A stretch of 64,000 nt of DNA, taken from assembly GCA_029465975.1 (NCBI GenBank), contig CM055753.1, positions 7,276,821 to 7,340,820 on the forward strand, in the 5' to 3' direction. Shown piece by piece: positions 45,564 through 60,098 of this stretch. How positions within the stretch are numbered: position 1 is the stretch's first letter; the number at the start of each line of letters is the position of its first letter. Source of the stretch: Dallia pectoralis (lineage: Eukaryota; Chordata; Actinopteri; Esociformes; Umbridae). The position numbers and the translations under genes were made by a program. Below the pieces are notes generated by a model, which was not told where the DNA came from, did not search any database, and saw only the letters and a list, made by a program, of their open reading frames with translations.

Positions 45564-48239
45564 GGGGGGGGAATTCAATGCGAGTGTGTGTACCTTGCTC
45601 TTCAAGATAAGCTGGAAAGACAGTGTGCGCTTGCAGGAGAGGTTGGGGTTACGTTCAGAGTCATTAACCCTGGCCTTCAGTACCCAGGTCTGGTTCAACA
45701 CAGTGAAGCGGGGAGTCTCGTAATATAGGCGGGTTATAAAATCATCTGTACGGTACGGTCTAAACTGGACCTCTGGAAGAGTGGCAGACAGTTGGACAGG
45801 ACAGAGTAAGTGGGTATGTCTGACTGTGCTGGAAGTCAGATACAGTGAGTGTGTCGGTGTGGACTTGTGTACCTAGCCTACCTGTGAAGCCTATCTTCTC
45901 GTAGCAGAGCAGGGAGAATATGGAGTTGTAAAGGGTTAGCTCTCTGCGGTGGCTCTGATCCATCTCCCCCAGGATGCCCATCAGCTCGGTGCCAGTCTTG
46001 GTGGGGTGGCAACACTCCTCCTCGTGGGCAGGCAACTCATGGAACGGCCCTTTCCACGGGCAGCCAATCCGCTTGTACTTGCATTGTGTCACCCTGGCAA
46101 TAAATGAACAAAGATCGGGCTCAAAGGGCAATCACGAGTGACAAGAGATATGACTACATTTCTTATCAGCTGATCCTACATTGCCCGGAGCCCTAAGCAA
46201 TACTAGGCATTTTCTGCAGATCTGAAATGTATAAGCAATATGTTGGACTACTAACACACTACTTAAATACCCATCACCCTACAGAATGACCAGTTAGTTA
46301 TTAGGGAGGAGAGCGAGGATGTAGAATTATGGTAAATCAGTCATGTCTTTATAGTCCCATGGCTTTTGGGGAAGTAACATGAAAGCATGCAGGCAAATGT
46401 ACAACAAAACTGCCTTGGTCAGCAATTAGATCAGTCTCTATTTCTGAAAAGCAGCCCCCCTCTATCCCGTCACTACACCCACCATACCCAAAAACAAACG
46501 TTTGTGCGAGTGTGTGAGTGCGTGTACCAATGAGGCGTGTACCTGTCTTGGCACTCCTCCTTCTGGTGCCTCTCCAGGCTGGAGCGAGGGAACTGTTTGA
46601 GACAGTATGAGCAGTCTGTGGGCAATTCACTCACTGCCTTCTCTACAGCCAGGTTCCTACAGCACAAAGCCTTGCTGATCTCACACCTAGGAGACAAGGA
46701 CGCCAATCAATCCATTGGTCAATCCAACCGTATTCACACAATTATCAACAGCCTCCCTGAATCGGAGTCATGTGAATCGGCCGATCAACGAATCAACCCT
46801 CTCGACTCCACCGGTAAAGTGCTTGTGTGCGTTTACACACCTGCAATTGGGACAGGTGGCCTGTTCCTCTTTCAGACGAGAGTCAGCCAGCAGGTGGATG
46901 AAACAGCCAGCACACATCAGGTGACCATTGGTGCACTACGGAATAGAGGGAGGTGATTGTGTGGATGTGGGTTTTCAAAAGTTCCTGATGTTGATAGTTA
47001 GACATTAACCAGTGTTTATACTCCACACAGAAGAACAGTGCTTGGAGACATAGGGGTGTTAGAGGGCGGGGCTGTGTGAGTCTGCTGATTATAGACCCTT
47101 GTATGTAGAATGGTAGTGCAAACATCTCAGCATGAATGAGTGTGTAGTATGGCCTCATCATGCCATTATTTAGCCAACTGCCTGCAAGACCATTAGCATT
47201 AAGCCACAGGGCTCGGGCCTTTATTGTGTGTATGTGTGCCACATCATAGGTCATTGGGATAAGGCAACCATATTGCCTGACCTTTATGGGGAAGCAGACG
47301 GGTTGGGGGCAGGTAGCAGGCATTGAATGCACAATTAATTTGTTTGGGTTGATTTATAGTGTCTCGATGCCACAGGGGAGGGAGAACATCTGCATAAGTC
47401 GTTTTAGGGTATATTTATAAGCACTGACAATCACAAAATAATGACCCAGTAATTACACACGTGTAAACCAGGCAGAATAATAATTTCATTAGTTAGACGT
47501 GTCGTAGACGTGTCGGGGAGTGCCGATTTTCTAGGGGTTGCCTAGGATGATCAATGTGGAATAAATGCACCTGCGACTTTTTGGTTTGTAAACCTAAATA
47601 GAATGCGGTCAGTGCCATTTCGGACTTCTAGATACATCGAGATTATTTTTAATTAAAACCTCAATCGCTGCGCCGCGCTAAGAGCTGGCAACCCCCTCCC
47701 ACAAACTAGCTTGTACTGAGCTAGCAGCTAGCCTGAGTCCCTGGGCCCAACATTTTATTATCCATCTAGCAAACGGCACAGCCCCTAACAGGTGCTAATT
47801 ACAATTGCTAGTTGCTAGTAACTAACCATTTTCACCTATATTGCATGTATATATAATAAACGTTGCCTGTACTAAGTGTGGCTAATTGTTGACACGGGGC
47901 CATTGTCTGTATGCCAGGACAGGTGTGTTTTGTGACAGTATAAGTATTTACCTGATAAACAGAGGCTTTGGGCAGATCTAAACACACGGTACAGCACAGC
48001 ACTGAATACAGCCTCTCCTCCAGCTTTCCCGACTCTCCCTCCGGCAGTCTCATCCGCTTTTTGGGAGGCGGCTCGTCCGGGTCTGACTCGGGCCCGAGCA
48101 CCTCTCCTCTCCGGAAGCCTACCTCTTCCTGCATCGACGGACCCCCGACCACTGCCTCCAGGGCTGCCCCCACCGCACCGACACCCAGGCCGCCCGAGGA
48201 GGAGCCCGGAGCGGCCCCGACCTCTTCCATCGAGGACAT
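45288..48239 (-). CDS. cyhr1: Cysteine/histidine-rich protein 1 (RING and TRAF-type zinc fingers)
   Basis: CYHR1 (ZTRAF1) is a conserved zinc-finger protein first described as a galectin-3 partner; its biochemical role is poorly defined. Coding exons on the minus strand, in order: 48239-47952, 46935-46841, 46686-46543, 46093-45882, 45772-45594 and 45500-45288. Phases agree and give 376 residues. The N terminus ([15 protein letters not shown]) is Gly/Ala/acidic low complexity with a basic patch, [13 protein letters not shown]-like domain begins [15 protein letters not shown] and continues [18 protein letters not shown] to CPNCRCEI. A TRAF-type finger region ([37 protein letters not shown]) follows, then a C-terminal domain with [20 protein letters not shown] and [19 protein letters not shown], ending LFIFQIQK. 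It converges on arpp21. Confidence 0.94.
46936..47951. other. cyhr1 intron 1
   Basis: A 1.0-kb intron between the RING start and the rest of the RING domain. No RNA gene or transposon is recognisable. Open frames on the minus strand here lack splice support. Confidence 0.5.
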
Positions 48240-49140
48240 GGTGGGATGTGTTGTTGATTGTCGGGCGTCAGCTAGCTACAACAGCTACCTGTCGCCAGAA
48301 TATTAGCCGGGTGTCAGATTTAGCTTGACAGGCTAAGCCAAGCCGGGCACGTAGATCACGGCCAGCTGGCTACTAAGCAGTCTGAGCTGGAACGCGAGCC
48401 ACTTAACGCGCGTGCCCGTTTGCTTTGTTGCGCAACACGGTTGGAATTGAACAACGGAATGTTCTAGAAGTGTCCAACTAGTTATTAGTACCCGACTCGA
48501 ATGCGCTAAGGTTGCTAGCGACGTTGAATGTCAGTTTAGCTACCAAAGTCAGTTAGCCAACAACAAGCTATGGCTAACACAAGCCCTCCCCCGTACTGTC
48601 TCTACAGTGCCCCGAGTAAACTAGCGAACAAAAACAACCGGTCAATTCGCCGTTATTCTCCGTGACAGCGCGCGTGAGCGACCGTTGACCATCGTCCGGT
48701 TCAGTCGGTGTCGGTTAACGGGCGTTATCCGGTGCCAGCTCGCTATCCGCACAAGACCCCTGCGAGACGTGTCACTAGTGGAGAAAGCCCAGAAATGTTC
48801 AGCTCGTTCGCTACTAGGATTTGTCTGTTTAATTACAAAGCCATCTTTGTTTTTCTCTCGCCTCGGACTATCGCCTCCTCTAGTACCAGAATTAACAGCT
48901 CCCTAATTAGACCACGAGTAAAATACGACGTTCAGTCTTAAACGCTATTAATCGGAGGACACCTATTATATACCAATTTCGTTTTTTGATAAACTAGCTG
49001 TTTGTCAGCAGCTGTTGTGGCCTCACCATTCCGTGCGCTGCGTCGCGGATTGGCTATCAGCAGAATGTTTTGTTGTATCAGATGACTTGGGGTATTTAAA
49101 GAGTTATGTCCGGCGCGCATGCGCGGTGGATATCCGCAGG
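48240..49140 (-). promoter_or_regulatory. cyhr1: cyhr1 5' UTR and promoter region
   Basis: Sequence upstream (rightwards) of the cyhr1 ATG has raised CpG content (for example acgcgcgtgcccg near 48406 and gcgcgcatgcgcgg near 49114), compatible with a CpG-island promoter. No TATA box stands out. The first exon may extend into this region; the start site is not placed. Confidence 0.4.
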
Positions 49141-52100
49141 GTCAACGTGGTCATGCCTTGAAAGATGACCAAAACCCGACATGCGACAAAATAGAGAGCG
49201 ACAACTCACCTGAAGTGCATCACCTGCCTGGACATGACCGGTCCCCTCATTATGCCTAAAATACCCGCTCTTGTCTCTGTTTAAAAGTCTTCGAACAGTA
49301 GCAACAATAAAGGATGATCTCAGAAGGACCGGTTATTGCTCTAATCACACATTTGAAGTTTTTAGTTACTCAAAATACTCTTAAAGAACAATCAGTATGT
49401 CATAATTTATATATATTCGTAAGAAAATCAAGAAACAGGTGTTTAACAAAAAATCTATGCATTCTTTCATGTTTAATTATCACACGTGTTACTGTATTTG
49501 GTGGAATTAATCTATAAGAAATTAACCTTTGTCCCTGTTCTTATCTTGTTATTGAGACAAGACAGTTGTTGTGTGTGCTTGTGGACATTGACAGCTATCA
49601 AACAAAACCAGAGACCTACCACAAGACAGCCTTGGTACAGGGTCATTGTAACAGTTTCTTTCAGTATTTTGGTTTCTGTGTGTGTGGGGTGTTGATATCT
49701 GGCTGAAGGACTACTACTGTGAGTATTTGTTGTTAATGGGGTCATGTGGGTGGCTCCTCCCTACACACGTGACTTCATTGTGAAACCTGATTAACTTTAC
49801 AAGGTTACACTTCTCCTTACACTCCGAAAATTACAGGAAGTGAACCCAAGTCACACAGTTGACAGTCATCATCACCACCTTCTCACACTAAACAAGTCCA
49901 AAACCATCTCCATGCAATTTATCTCAGCTAAGGTGATTCTCTTCTACTGAGCAACTCCTCTCAAGATCTTTTGGGCCGGTTTGTGGACACAGACTTTGTG
50001 GACACAGATGAAGGCTAGTCCTGGGATAGAACAAATCAAGCTAAATAGAAATCTTCATTGAGCTTCATTTTCCTAGTACAGGGCTTGGCTCATTCTGTAA
50101 TACCAAAACTGTATCCATGGAAACTGGCCTCTAGTATACAGGAGAAATTGCACAACAGTTTTGGTCAATACAGCAGGTAAAATATGGTTTTATAAACTCA
50201 AATTAAGGCCCTATAAACATATGTTTAAAAGAATTAAGAATTATTTTCTCAGTTATCGAAGTCCTGCGAGGGCATTTTAATCATGAGATAATTTTCTTGT
50301 GATCACAAGATCACAAAAGCTGCTTTGTCAAGATCACAAAAGCTGCTTTGTCAAGATCACAAGACAAGTCCAAGTAGGAGGTGACCTACAGTATTAATGT
50401 GATGTTTAAATCAATGTATACTATTAACATCCACTACCATCATAACCATCAGCAGGGCTCTTTAAACCTCTCCACTGCTGCTTATCCTGTTTTGCTTTCG
50501 TCATTTGTTTACGCACAAATTAATAAATATTTGACAAAGTGGGTCCTGTTATGTCTGCCAAAATACCCCCCGCTGCATTGCACTTTAAATGTTAAGCATC
50601 GGGGTGGTAATGTAGTGGTGTATTAATGCTTTGCTGCTTAAGGACCTGGACAACTTTCCATCATTAAACAATTACACACCTGAAAACTCCTCAACTTGCC
50701 TTCTCAAATGCTGATTTGGAAATAATCTATAACTCACAGATTTAATGCAATTTCTACCTTGGTTAACGCTTGATCAAAATATGTACAGCTGTACTGATAT
50801 ATGCTTGATGAGCCCACTCCCATATAACAAAACCTTGTGAACTTGAAAAAAATACTTTTATAATGTCAGAATCTCCAACAAAGCGAGGATTTTTGTATTA
50901 TTTTTCTCTTCTCTACTCTATTATTCATAGTCTATGTCAATGGTAAAATCACACAGCAACCTACAGCTGCTGCGATAATATATACAAACCAAGTTCACAA
51001 CTTGAAACATTTTCTATTAGAATGCAACCGATGTCATTAACAACTGATCGATCAGAAGCGCACATCACAGACTGTGTCAACACACTGGAATTCACACAAT
51101 TGCATCCATTTAAACGATTTTACAGAGTTACTACTCATATAGAGTATATCAGTCAAGTGAAAGAATAAAGATGTTAGGTGAATATAAATATGAACTTTTC
51201 ACGACTTGGAATACAAATGTGCATCTGTTGGCCCCAGATACCTTCAATCCAGAACATCCCAAACATGTGGCATGTCTGTGAGATTGCAGGCCCTGGAGGA
51301 ACTGGGACATTTCCAGTTTTCCAGGAATGAGATCCGTGTGACGCCGGGCCATGTACTAACGTGTCGAAACATGAGTCGATGGCAGATGGCAAAACCGTGT
51401 TGGAGGCGGCTTGTGGTGGTGACATTCAATTCTCTGTTAACAATCCTGCAGTCGGAATGACAATTACATGCTACCTCAAACACCTGAGACATATGTGCAG
51501 GGCCGACTCGGACCAATATGGTGCCCTAGGCAAGTTTTTAGCTGGTGCCCCCTTTGGAACGCAGCCACATTTCAGTTTGCGGGACGGCCCTGCATCTATG
51601 GCATTGTGTTGTGTGACAAAACCCCACATTTTACAGTGGAGACGAGTGGCATTTTATTGTCCCCAGAATAAGGTTCATTATCTGTGTAATTAGCTTCTTG
51701 ATTGGTTGGATTATATTGGCAAAAGGAAATCTTCCACTAACAGCGATATAAAGCCATTTATTCACAACATTTAAAGGAAGGATGCCTTTTATGCATTTGG
51801 ACAGTGCCTGCAGGGATCGATTATTTTTACTCATAAAATGTGACCAACGTAACATTTTCTAGTGTGAAACATTTTATTCAAATGTATATTTGTACCCACA
51901 TATTTAAAAACAGCCACCAGCTATATCACGTTATTTAATAGATTCTCTGCTTGTGGGTGCAATTTGGATTTTGTAAACAGACTTGTTCTGAATAGAGCCT
52001 TGCTTGAGTTACATTACCAAGACTATATATCCAGAAACTTTCTTAGAGATTCTGTTGTCCTTACTGATTGTTTATTGTCGACACTTACGTCAATAATACC

Positions 52101-52660
52101 CAGATTGGCTTAGTAAATGTGGTTTATTCAGCTGCCACTAAAGTGTTTTCTCCACCACCGGGTGGTGCCAAAACCCCAAACATGTGAATATTCAGAAATT
52201 AAATTGAAGTCATATCAATGACGTTTCCCCCTACGCTGTGACCTGTTTTTTGTACTGTTACACTCTTTACTTTCATACATCCTTTTCATTGTCTATGTAT
52301 ATATATATATTTCTTTCTTTAAACTGTATATAATGTGTTGTGAATAAAGATTCAAATAATTTGCCCATTGATGGACCGATAGAGAATCTGAATCAACCAA
52401 TAGTTTTTGTCCTCTTATGTTCAAGATGAATTCCTTTACTACACCTTCGGATAGACATCAACAGACTGATGTGTTTTTTTTCACTACTTTCTCCCGACCA
52501 CATCCTCTGTGACTGAGGAAGGAGGCCCTCGAGATACTGTGTTCATACTGTGTGTTCTAAATCTTCCACCTGTGCATTCGCGCACACACGTGTTGAGCTA
52601 AATACGGTGTCAAGCAAAATAACATAAGGTATCCAGATAATCATTCCACGGCTTGAAAAG
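49141..52660. other. Intergenic, cyhr1 to arhgap4
   Basis: About 3.5 kb of AT-rich intergenic sequence between divergently transcribed genes. It has a short direct repeat, agatcacaaaagctgctttg, near 50307-50355. The part at 51490-51660 (gcagggccgactcgg, ggtgccctaggcaag) has the flavour of an old interspersed repeat but I cannot assign it. No gene is supported. Confidence 0.45.
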
Positions 52661-53115
52661 GGAGAGGGAATTAGAGACATGGAAGGAAAGGAAGAATTAG
52701 AGACATGGAAGGAAAGGAAGAGGAGAATTAGAGACATGTAAGGAAAGGAAGAGGAGAATTAGAGACATGTAAGGAAAGGAAGAATTAGAGACATGTAAGG
52801 AAAGGAAGAAATAGAGACATGTAAGGAAAGGAAGAGGAGAATTAGAGACATGTAAGGAAAGGAAGAATTAGAGACATGTAAGGAAAGGAAGGGGAGAATT
52901 ATAGACATGTAAGGAAAGGAAGAACTAGAGACATGTAAGGAAAGGAAGAATTAGAGACATCTAAGGGAAGGAAGGGGAGAATTAGAGACAAGGAAGGAAA
53001 GGAAGAACTAGAGACAAGGAAGGAAAGGAAGGGGAGAACTGGAGACATGTAAGGAAAGGGAGGGAGATTTAAATACATGAAAGGAAATGGAGGGAGCTTA
53101 AGAGAGATGTAAGGA
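52660..53115. repeat. Purine-rich minisatellite upstream of arhgap4
   Basis: Degenerate units of about 22-32 bp built from aattagagacatg and taaggaaaggaagagg are repeated about 18 times. The plus strand is strongly purine-biased, so the opposite strand is a long pyrimidine run; the 233-codon minus frame through it is an artefact. It lies 0.5 kb before a putative arhgap4 first exon. Confidence 0.92.
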
Positions 53116-53339
53116 AAGGAGAAATTAGAAGGGATGGAGGGTGTGAGAGAGGGAGCCGGAGAGAGCGGCTGATAGAAAAAGACAGTATCTGTTGTGGTAT
53201 TTATAGTAGGCCTTGAGGAGAGGATGGGGGCGTGGCTTGTGTTATGATTTACACTCAGTGAGAGAGAAAAGAAAGAGGGTGAGATAGGGAGACAGACAGA
53301 GAGGGCTCTGTGTTTGTAATAGAGAGAGGAATAGAGAGA

Positions 53340-53587
53340 GGAAGAGAAAGAGTGCGGGGAAGGGGCCTGCGTTTGAGTGTGGAAGCGAGAAAAGAGGGAG
53401 AGTGAGAGACACCGAGGGCTGTTTGGAGTGTGTGTCACAAAACAGAGGAGGGAGGAGGAGGAGAGAGCTGAGGAAAATCTGTCAGATCCACACACTGGTC
53501 TCCGCGATACAGACGAGAGGGCGGAGGAGAAGAGAGGGGGACGAGGAGAGGGAGAAGAGAGAGGAGGGAACAGGACTGCACAGTAAG
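53340..53587 (+). other. arhgap4: Putative arhgap4 5' noncoding exon
   Basis: A GA-rich stretch ends at a donor-like cagtaag/gtatcg (GT at 53588). A plausible partner acceptor is ctctgtctcaag at 54482, giving a second exon 54483-54623 that contains the start codon. The 5' limit and use of this exon are inferred; the sequence is low complexity. Confidence 0.3.
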
Positions 53588-53742
53588 GTATCGCTGTCAT
53601 TGGTTGTGTTATTAATAGCTTCGGCAGACGTGTGTGTGTGTGTGTGTGTTCGTCTACATGTGAACAATTACTGTGCTATGCTGTTTGTGTGCCTATTTAT
53701 ACGTGTGTATTGATGCATGCATGAGTGTGTGTCTGTGTCCGG

Positions 53743-53783
<41 letters not shown>

Positions 53784-54553
53784 CGACTGCAGTGAATCTG
53801 CATTGTCCGACAAACCCCACAGATGATGGATGGAACACGAGTGTTAGATAATTAACGATTTAATGTTAATGGGGGATTTTCCGCGTGTCTGTCCGTGTGT
53901 TCGGGTGTGTTTGTGTCTGCAGACCTTACTAGTCTGTGTCTGTCAGTTACATGATTCACGCCAGTTGATTTGCGTACACGTATGTGGGACTGAATTTGCA
54001 CCAGAGATGCAGCGTGCACATGCACAGTTGGGCAATTTAACATGATTATGTGTTTCCGCGCATGAGCCCAGCGAACCAGCAACGCCATGACACCGCTTCA
54101 TAGAGTGTGTGTGTGTCATGCTGTTTCCATTGGAGCAACTGTTTCTAAGTCTCCTCATATCACACATGAAGGTTCCGCGGTGCCACTGGCAGCACAGCTT
54201 TATATTGGTGAGTTGGCATGTGCCAGACGGCTTGTTTTAACAGAAGTAAAAGCAACACCAGGCAACAAGACAAGGTGAAACTGTTAGCAGCATTTTGATT
54301 CAACAATGAGCATAAACTGTCTTGGTTAATCCGGTCGTCTAAGCATTACAGGATGTGGTGTGTGTGTGTGTGTGTGGGAACCCTACAGCATTTCATAACC
54401 TTTATTATTCAGATTACTCATCATCTTCCCCTATTCTACTCCGATTTCTCTCCCCTGTTCCTCTGGTATCCTCTGTCTCAAGGTTTGTCTACTTCAGCAG
54501 ACTCACTGGAGAAGTGAATGATCTATAGACGGGGTTAGAGGTCAGGGCCAGAC

Positions 54554-57500
54554 ATGATGACCTCTCACGGAAAGCTGAGGATGCAACGGGGGAGCGTTTA
54601 TGAGTACGACTCACAGATTAAAGGTGAGAACGCGCGCCAGTACTTTCCATCTGTGCATGTTGGATTTGTGCATTGGATTTAATGTCCTTTTTTCGTGTGT
54701 GTGATTGTTGTCATATTGTGTGTACTGTCGTCCGTTGGTCACAGATGGGACCAGACATCTGGTCACCCACAGGAGAAACCAAATTGGTACTGTTAGATGA
54801 GGGGGGGGTCATTTCCTACTGGGCCAAGTGTACACGGTTTTTGAAGCCACCTTTAGATCATTAAGGTGCACATGTGTATCGATGTGTGTGTATGTGTGTA
54901 TGCGTGCTAGAAGGGAACAACACAATGTGCACGGATCTATTTAAAAAAAAAAATTTAAACAATATACTTTCACTGGATAAGGACATGATGTAATTTACAA
55001 CAATGACCTACAGCGATTTTCGATTGAACGGCCTAGTTCAGACACAGATGTTAGATTTCCTTGCCTGACTTGGAGACCACATTTTGGTCACTGAGCAGAC
55101 GCTCAGTCGTGGCTACCTGCCGCCACCAAAAAAACACACAACGAGACTCGGGGAAGTAACCGCTGGTACAAATCGACAGCTGATGACTCCCCACCATATA
55201 CAGTATTGAGATGGTCAAAAATCAAAGCCTCTGTCCTCAGTTGCTCGTCGTAAGCGGTGGAAGCGTTCGGCAGCAAACAGCCACTTGCAAAAAGCTTGCA
55301 GGCGACCGACTTACAACAAGGAGTTCCCAGAGTGACGAGACAAACTCATCCGACATCCAGCCTGGGTGGGGCTGAGACAGTTTGCACTGCCATTTGCAGG
55401 GCTACTTGGAGCTGTGGGTTGCCACAACGAGGGTTCACTCGTGGCCACAATGGCGCAATTGTTCTGCAAGGCAGTGACCACAGCGCCACAGGGCAGCCTG
55501 AACGATTTTACAATATATTGATCAATGTGCCCATTAAATTTACTGATGGAAAATGGATAGCGAAGATGTTTTTTAATGTAGCGAGAAAGGGGCTTTGCTT
55601 CAACACGCATACCCTAATGTTAATGTTTGACGTCTGAACGTGTTAAAAAATGAGGACGCAGTGGTCAAGTGAACTTACTGCGAAAGATTAAACTTCCTGG
55701 CATTGTGGTGAGGAATGCGATTAAACGTTCTGGTCTTTAATGACCTGTGTACTGACCACAAGTGGTTCTCAGTCAGACACGAACTGACACTCAGTCTGAG
55801 TCAGCCACTGCCTCTGATGCAGTCATCCCAGACCTCTGTGTTGTTGTGGATGCCTCTGCAATCCTGGATGGAACATCTCATCCAACGACGATGACAATGA
55901 CTCTTTGTTTCAGACGGATACAGCTGTAGGAACGCTAGACTGGCCTCAAGGCTCATGGGAAACTCACTGCTTTGGTCTGCTGTCCAATCAGTCTGTGTAT
56001 TAGAACGCTGCTGTTGGCAAGGATACTGTCACCTAAACACTGTTAACACGAGAAAATGTGTACAACCTGGTTCTCCAGTACCATTTTGTAAACTAAACGG
56101 GTCAGATTACTAAAATCTGTTGCCCATGTTGTAAATAATTACAAAACAGGACCTTAATATTGTACACTTGTTGTCAGGAGTGGTGAACATTGAGTTGACA
56201 CTCTGGGGATTTTAGTGGGGTGAACGCTTTATTTCCAGTGGGTTTGTTTTCATTGAGCACAGCTGGTTTCATTTATGTGATTAGCTTTGCTATTTAGTTC
56301 TCTATGGTTTTTTTCCTGTACGCTATTGGCGTATTTATTTTATATTTTATAAATGCCACAAACAGAATACTCGCTCTGTGTTTGGCTCATTCCTGCACTT
56401 CACCTAGCAGTATCGTGACACTTGTCTACCGGCTTAATCTGTCTCAGCTACACGACATATAAATAATAATTATGTTATAAGAGGAAGTCGGTTTGACGCT
56501 GATGACATTGTTTTTCCTAACATGCTGAGTGAGCCAGATATTGTTGATGTGTGGTAAGTGAGAGGAGATTTTTCTGATTGCTGGTTTATTCAACCTCTGC
56601 ATGGAGGGAGCCTATGCTGATGAGCAGCTTAAATATCAGAATCTAGTATTACGCTTTGATGGCCTTGATTATCAGTGCATTCTTGCAGTATTGGGAGTTT
56701 TGATTAGCCATACAAGGTTTTTAGATTACAGAGCAACATAGGTCAAGGGTCAAGCAGGTTGTCAGACTTCAGGTTGGGTTGCTCTGCGGGGAAGGTGCTG
56801 TTATCTTCACTGTTAAAGGTCATTTGAATACTATACTAATAAATAATATTTTATTTCCACTGTGTATACAGATCTGCGGGCCCAGCTGTGTGACCAGATT
56901 AAAGTTCTGGACAGTCAGGTAGAAGTCAAAGGTCAATTCCTGTCTGACCTGTCGGAGTTCTTTCGTCGCCGAGGTGACATCGAGGCAGAATACGCCCGTG
57001 CCCTTGACAAACTAACCGAAAGGTTCACACTGAAGACCAAGAGGTGGGTGTGTTTTTCAGTGTTTTTGCTGCTTTTTTGAGTGTATAAAGACCTGGAGAC
57101 ATTATTTCCCCTAATTGGCGTAACTCTCTCGCCCCTCCAGGAAAGAGCAGAGTGGTCAGTCGGTGTCTCAGTGTTGGTCAGTTCTGCTGAGTCAGACGCG
57201 TGTTGAGAGCCGAGAACATGCGGCTCTGAGTGAATCGTGTTCGCACACACTCACACAGCGACTCACACACTGCTCCGAGGACACACACCGTCTCGCCAAA
57301 CGGGTACACATTCTCCGAGGCTTTTTCCTGTTTCGCTCTTACTGCACACAAGCATTACAGCATTAGAGTTACAATAGCAAATTTAATGTTCAACGCGAAT
57401 TACACATCAATATATGTTAGTGTATCACACTGTCTGAAGACTGACTGTTCTCTGTTCAGAGTAAAGAGGTTGGAGCTCAGATGCAGGATGAGCTGCTGAA

Positions 57501-59296
57501 GGTCACCACTGAACTCCAGACGGTATGAACACACGTTAGTCACTTGTGTATGTGTAGTCCTATGAAGGTATTGTGCCAATGTGGTGTCTGTAAGCAATAA
57601 AGAAGGGCAGGGTATTATGGATATGGGCACAACACAACACAGAGTACCGTAATTTTCGGACTATTGAGCACACCTGAATATAAGCCGCACCCACTGAATT
57701 TAAAAATATATATTATTTTGAACCCGCACTGGTCTATAAGCCGCACGTGCCTACCGGTACATTGAAACAAATTAACTTTACACAGACTTTAACAGAAGCA
57801 AAAATAGGCTTTAACGAACGGGATGTAACAAAAATAAATACGCTTTGCAACGTGTCAACCAAGAAACACTGGTATCTAATGTGTTTACACCTCTTGAGTA
57901 TTAACAAAAATAAACAGCCAAACTCTTTTCAACGAGCCAGGTGAGCGAGCGCACTTCCACCTTTAATTACTTCCACATAGTAAACAACTTGAGAGTACCG
58001 CACCACCCGTACTTTCCCCACCCTCTGGACTATTGAACACCTGAATATAAGCATTGACCTTCGGCCTACTCTGGTACCACTGAATTTAAAAATATACTAT
58101 TATTTTGAACATAAATAATGTGCCTCCCAGCACTGGTCTATCTCAAGAAGGCTGAATACGAACTACGAGTGGCCTATCCGGTAAACAACACCGCCGTTGA
58201 AACAAAAATTTAGGACTTTAACCTCACGCAAATACTCCTTCCCCCCAGTGAGTGGCGTGTAAAGCAAAAACCCCCACCTTCACTGTCACCCATTGACAGC
58301 GCACCCGACCCCTAAGTGGTGGGCCCACAGGAAACACGGATGTAACAAAAATAAATACGCTTTAACGAAACACGGGTTGTACTGTTCTCTCAATGTGTTT
58401 ACACCTCTTGAGTATTAACAAAAATAAACAGCCAAACTCTTTTCAACGAGCCAGGTGAGCGAGCGCACTTCCACCTTTAATTACTTCCACATAGTAAACA
58501 ACTTGACATCACTGAAACGGAGTGAAACTAAAAAAGAGAATATACGATGGGCTTAATGAATTACTATTAACAACAAGCAAACGTGCAACTACAGTTATCT
58601 GCATAGCTACAATACTTCAAACAATTAGTTTTTTGTACAAACCTAGAAATAGGCATAATGTGACTATAACATAACGAAAATATATAAACAGAGCACTTAC
58701 ATTCATTGCTTTCTGAAGGAAGCGCATAACACGACGTCGTCTTTCTTTCGGTTTCCTCCATTACACTGAACGTAATACCTAACGTAAATGTAGTACCGTA
58801 AAACTTAGAATAGAGGAACCAACTCAATTACCTTAACGACAACAGCGCTATCAACAAATGATATTTAACAACGTCACAAAATGTGTTGTTTTTTTTTTTT
58901 TTAAATGTGAAAGCGAGAAAAATCCATATATTAGCCGCGTCGTTGTTTAAGCCGCAACGTTCAAAGCTTGGGAAAAAAGTTGCGGCTTATAGTCCGGAAA
59001 TTACGGAATATTGTCCATATATAACACAGAGTATATTTTCCATATATAAACTCTTCTTAAATATTCCCACTATAAACTGAAAGTTAGAAATGTGGGCAGC
59101 TTGACAGATAATTTTCAGCCATTCTTGCAGTTTATAACAGACTTAAGGCCCTATAACAATACCCTATGTCTGAGTTGTATCTTACATAAGCACAGCCCTT
59201 AGCAGTGGTAAATTGGCCATACACCACACACCTTGGAGCCTTATTGCTTATCACACCGTAATGTTGATAGTGTGATTGACATTACATCTTAATCTT

Positions 59297-59333
<37 letters not shown>

Positions 59334-60067
59334 GCACTCAGGACCTACCACCAGTATCATATTGACAGTTTGACAGCTGAGGGGAAATTAAAGGAAGCAA
59401 CTCGGTTAGAGGAGAGACAGACAGGCAAATCAGCTGACCTTGGCACTGTCCAATCAGGAGGACAGAGGCGGAGCTCTGTAAAGAAGATGGAGAAAATGAT
59501 GGAAAAGGTCTCTACAGTAATACATCTCACAATGTCTGGATCTAAATATATTTAACATTTCTGCAAAAAACATAAGATTTTATCAACATTATTTACACTC
59601 TGCCCAGCTAATGATGCGGCAATCAAATATTGTTAATGCAGAGCACGGTCATAAAACTGAAGTGTGACTACATGGTTGTTGTTGAGATGTTTGTGGTTTT
59701 TCTGTGGCACAGGATACAGACTGTTTGACTGAGTTTTGTGTCAGACTTCCTGTGCCACATCAGAAAACATAAAGGAACAATACCTTGAGCTACTTCTGCA
59801 TTTATATTTCCAACCAATCAGGGCCAACATGTTTGTGAAATCACCATGTCCTAGGTACCTTGACCCTAGCACCATGTCCCTTGCACATTGGCCCTAGAAT
59901 CTTGACCCTTGCACCTTGACCCTAGCACCTTGACCCTAGCACCATGGCCTTAGCCCCTTCCTTGACCCTAGCTCTTCAGTTTAAGCGTGTACCAGCCGTA
60001 GTATGGTTATTTGTAGTAACAATCCAGTGTGGTTATTTGCTATCCTTTTAACACTTTTAACAAAACA

Positions 60068-60098
<31 letters not shown>

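Noticed and set aside
52899..53600. 233-codon minus-strand frame rich in Ser, Pro and Phe
   Set aside because: Translation of the complementary pyrimidine strand of a purine-rich minisatellite and its flank.
55257..55637. 126-codon plus-strand frame in arhgap4 intron
   Set aside because: No recognisable domain, no splice support, composition like surrounding intron.
58567..58827. Minus-strand frame inside the first inverted-repeat transposon
   Set aside because: Related sequence in the second copy is shortened, and no transposase motif is visible; probably chance.
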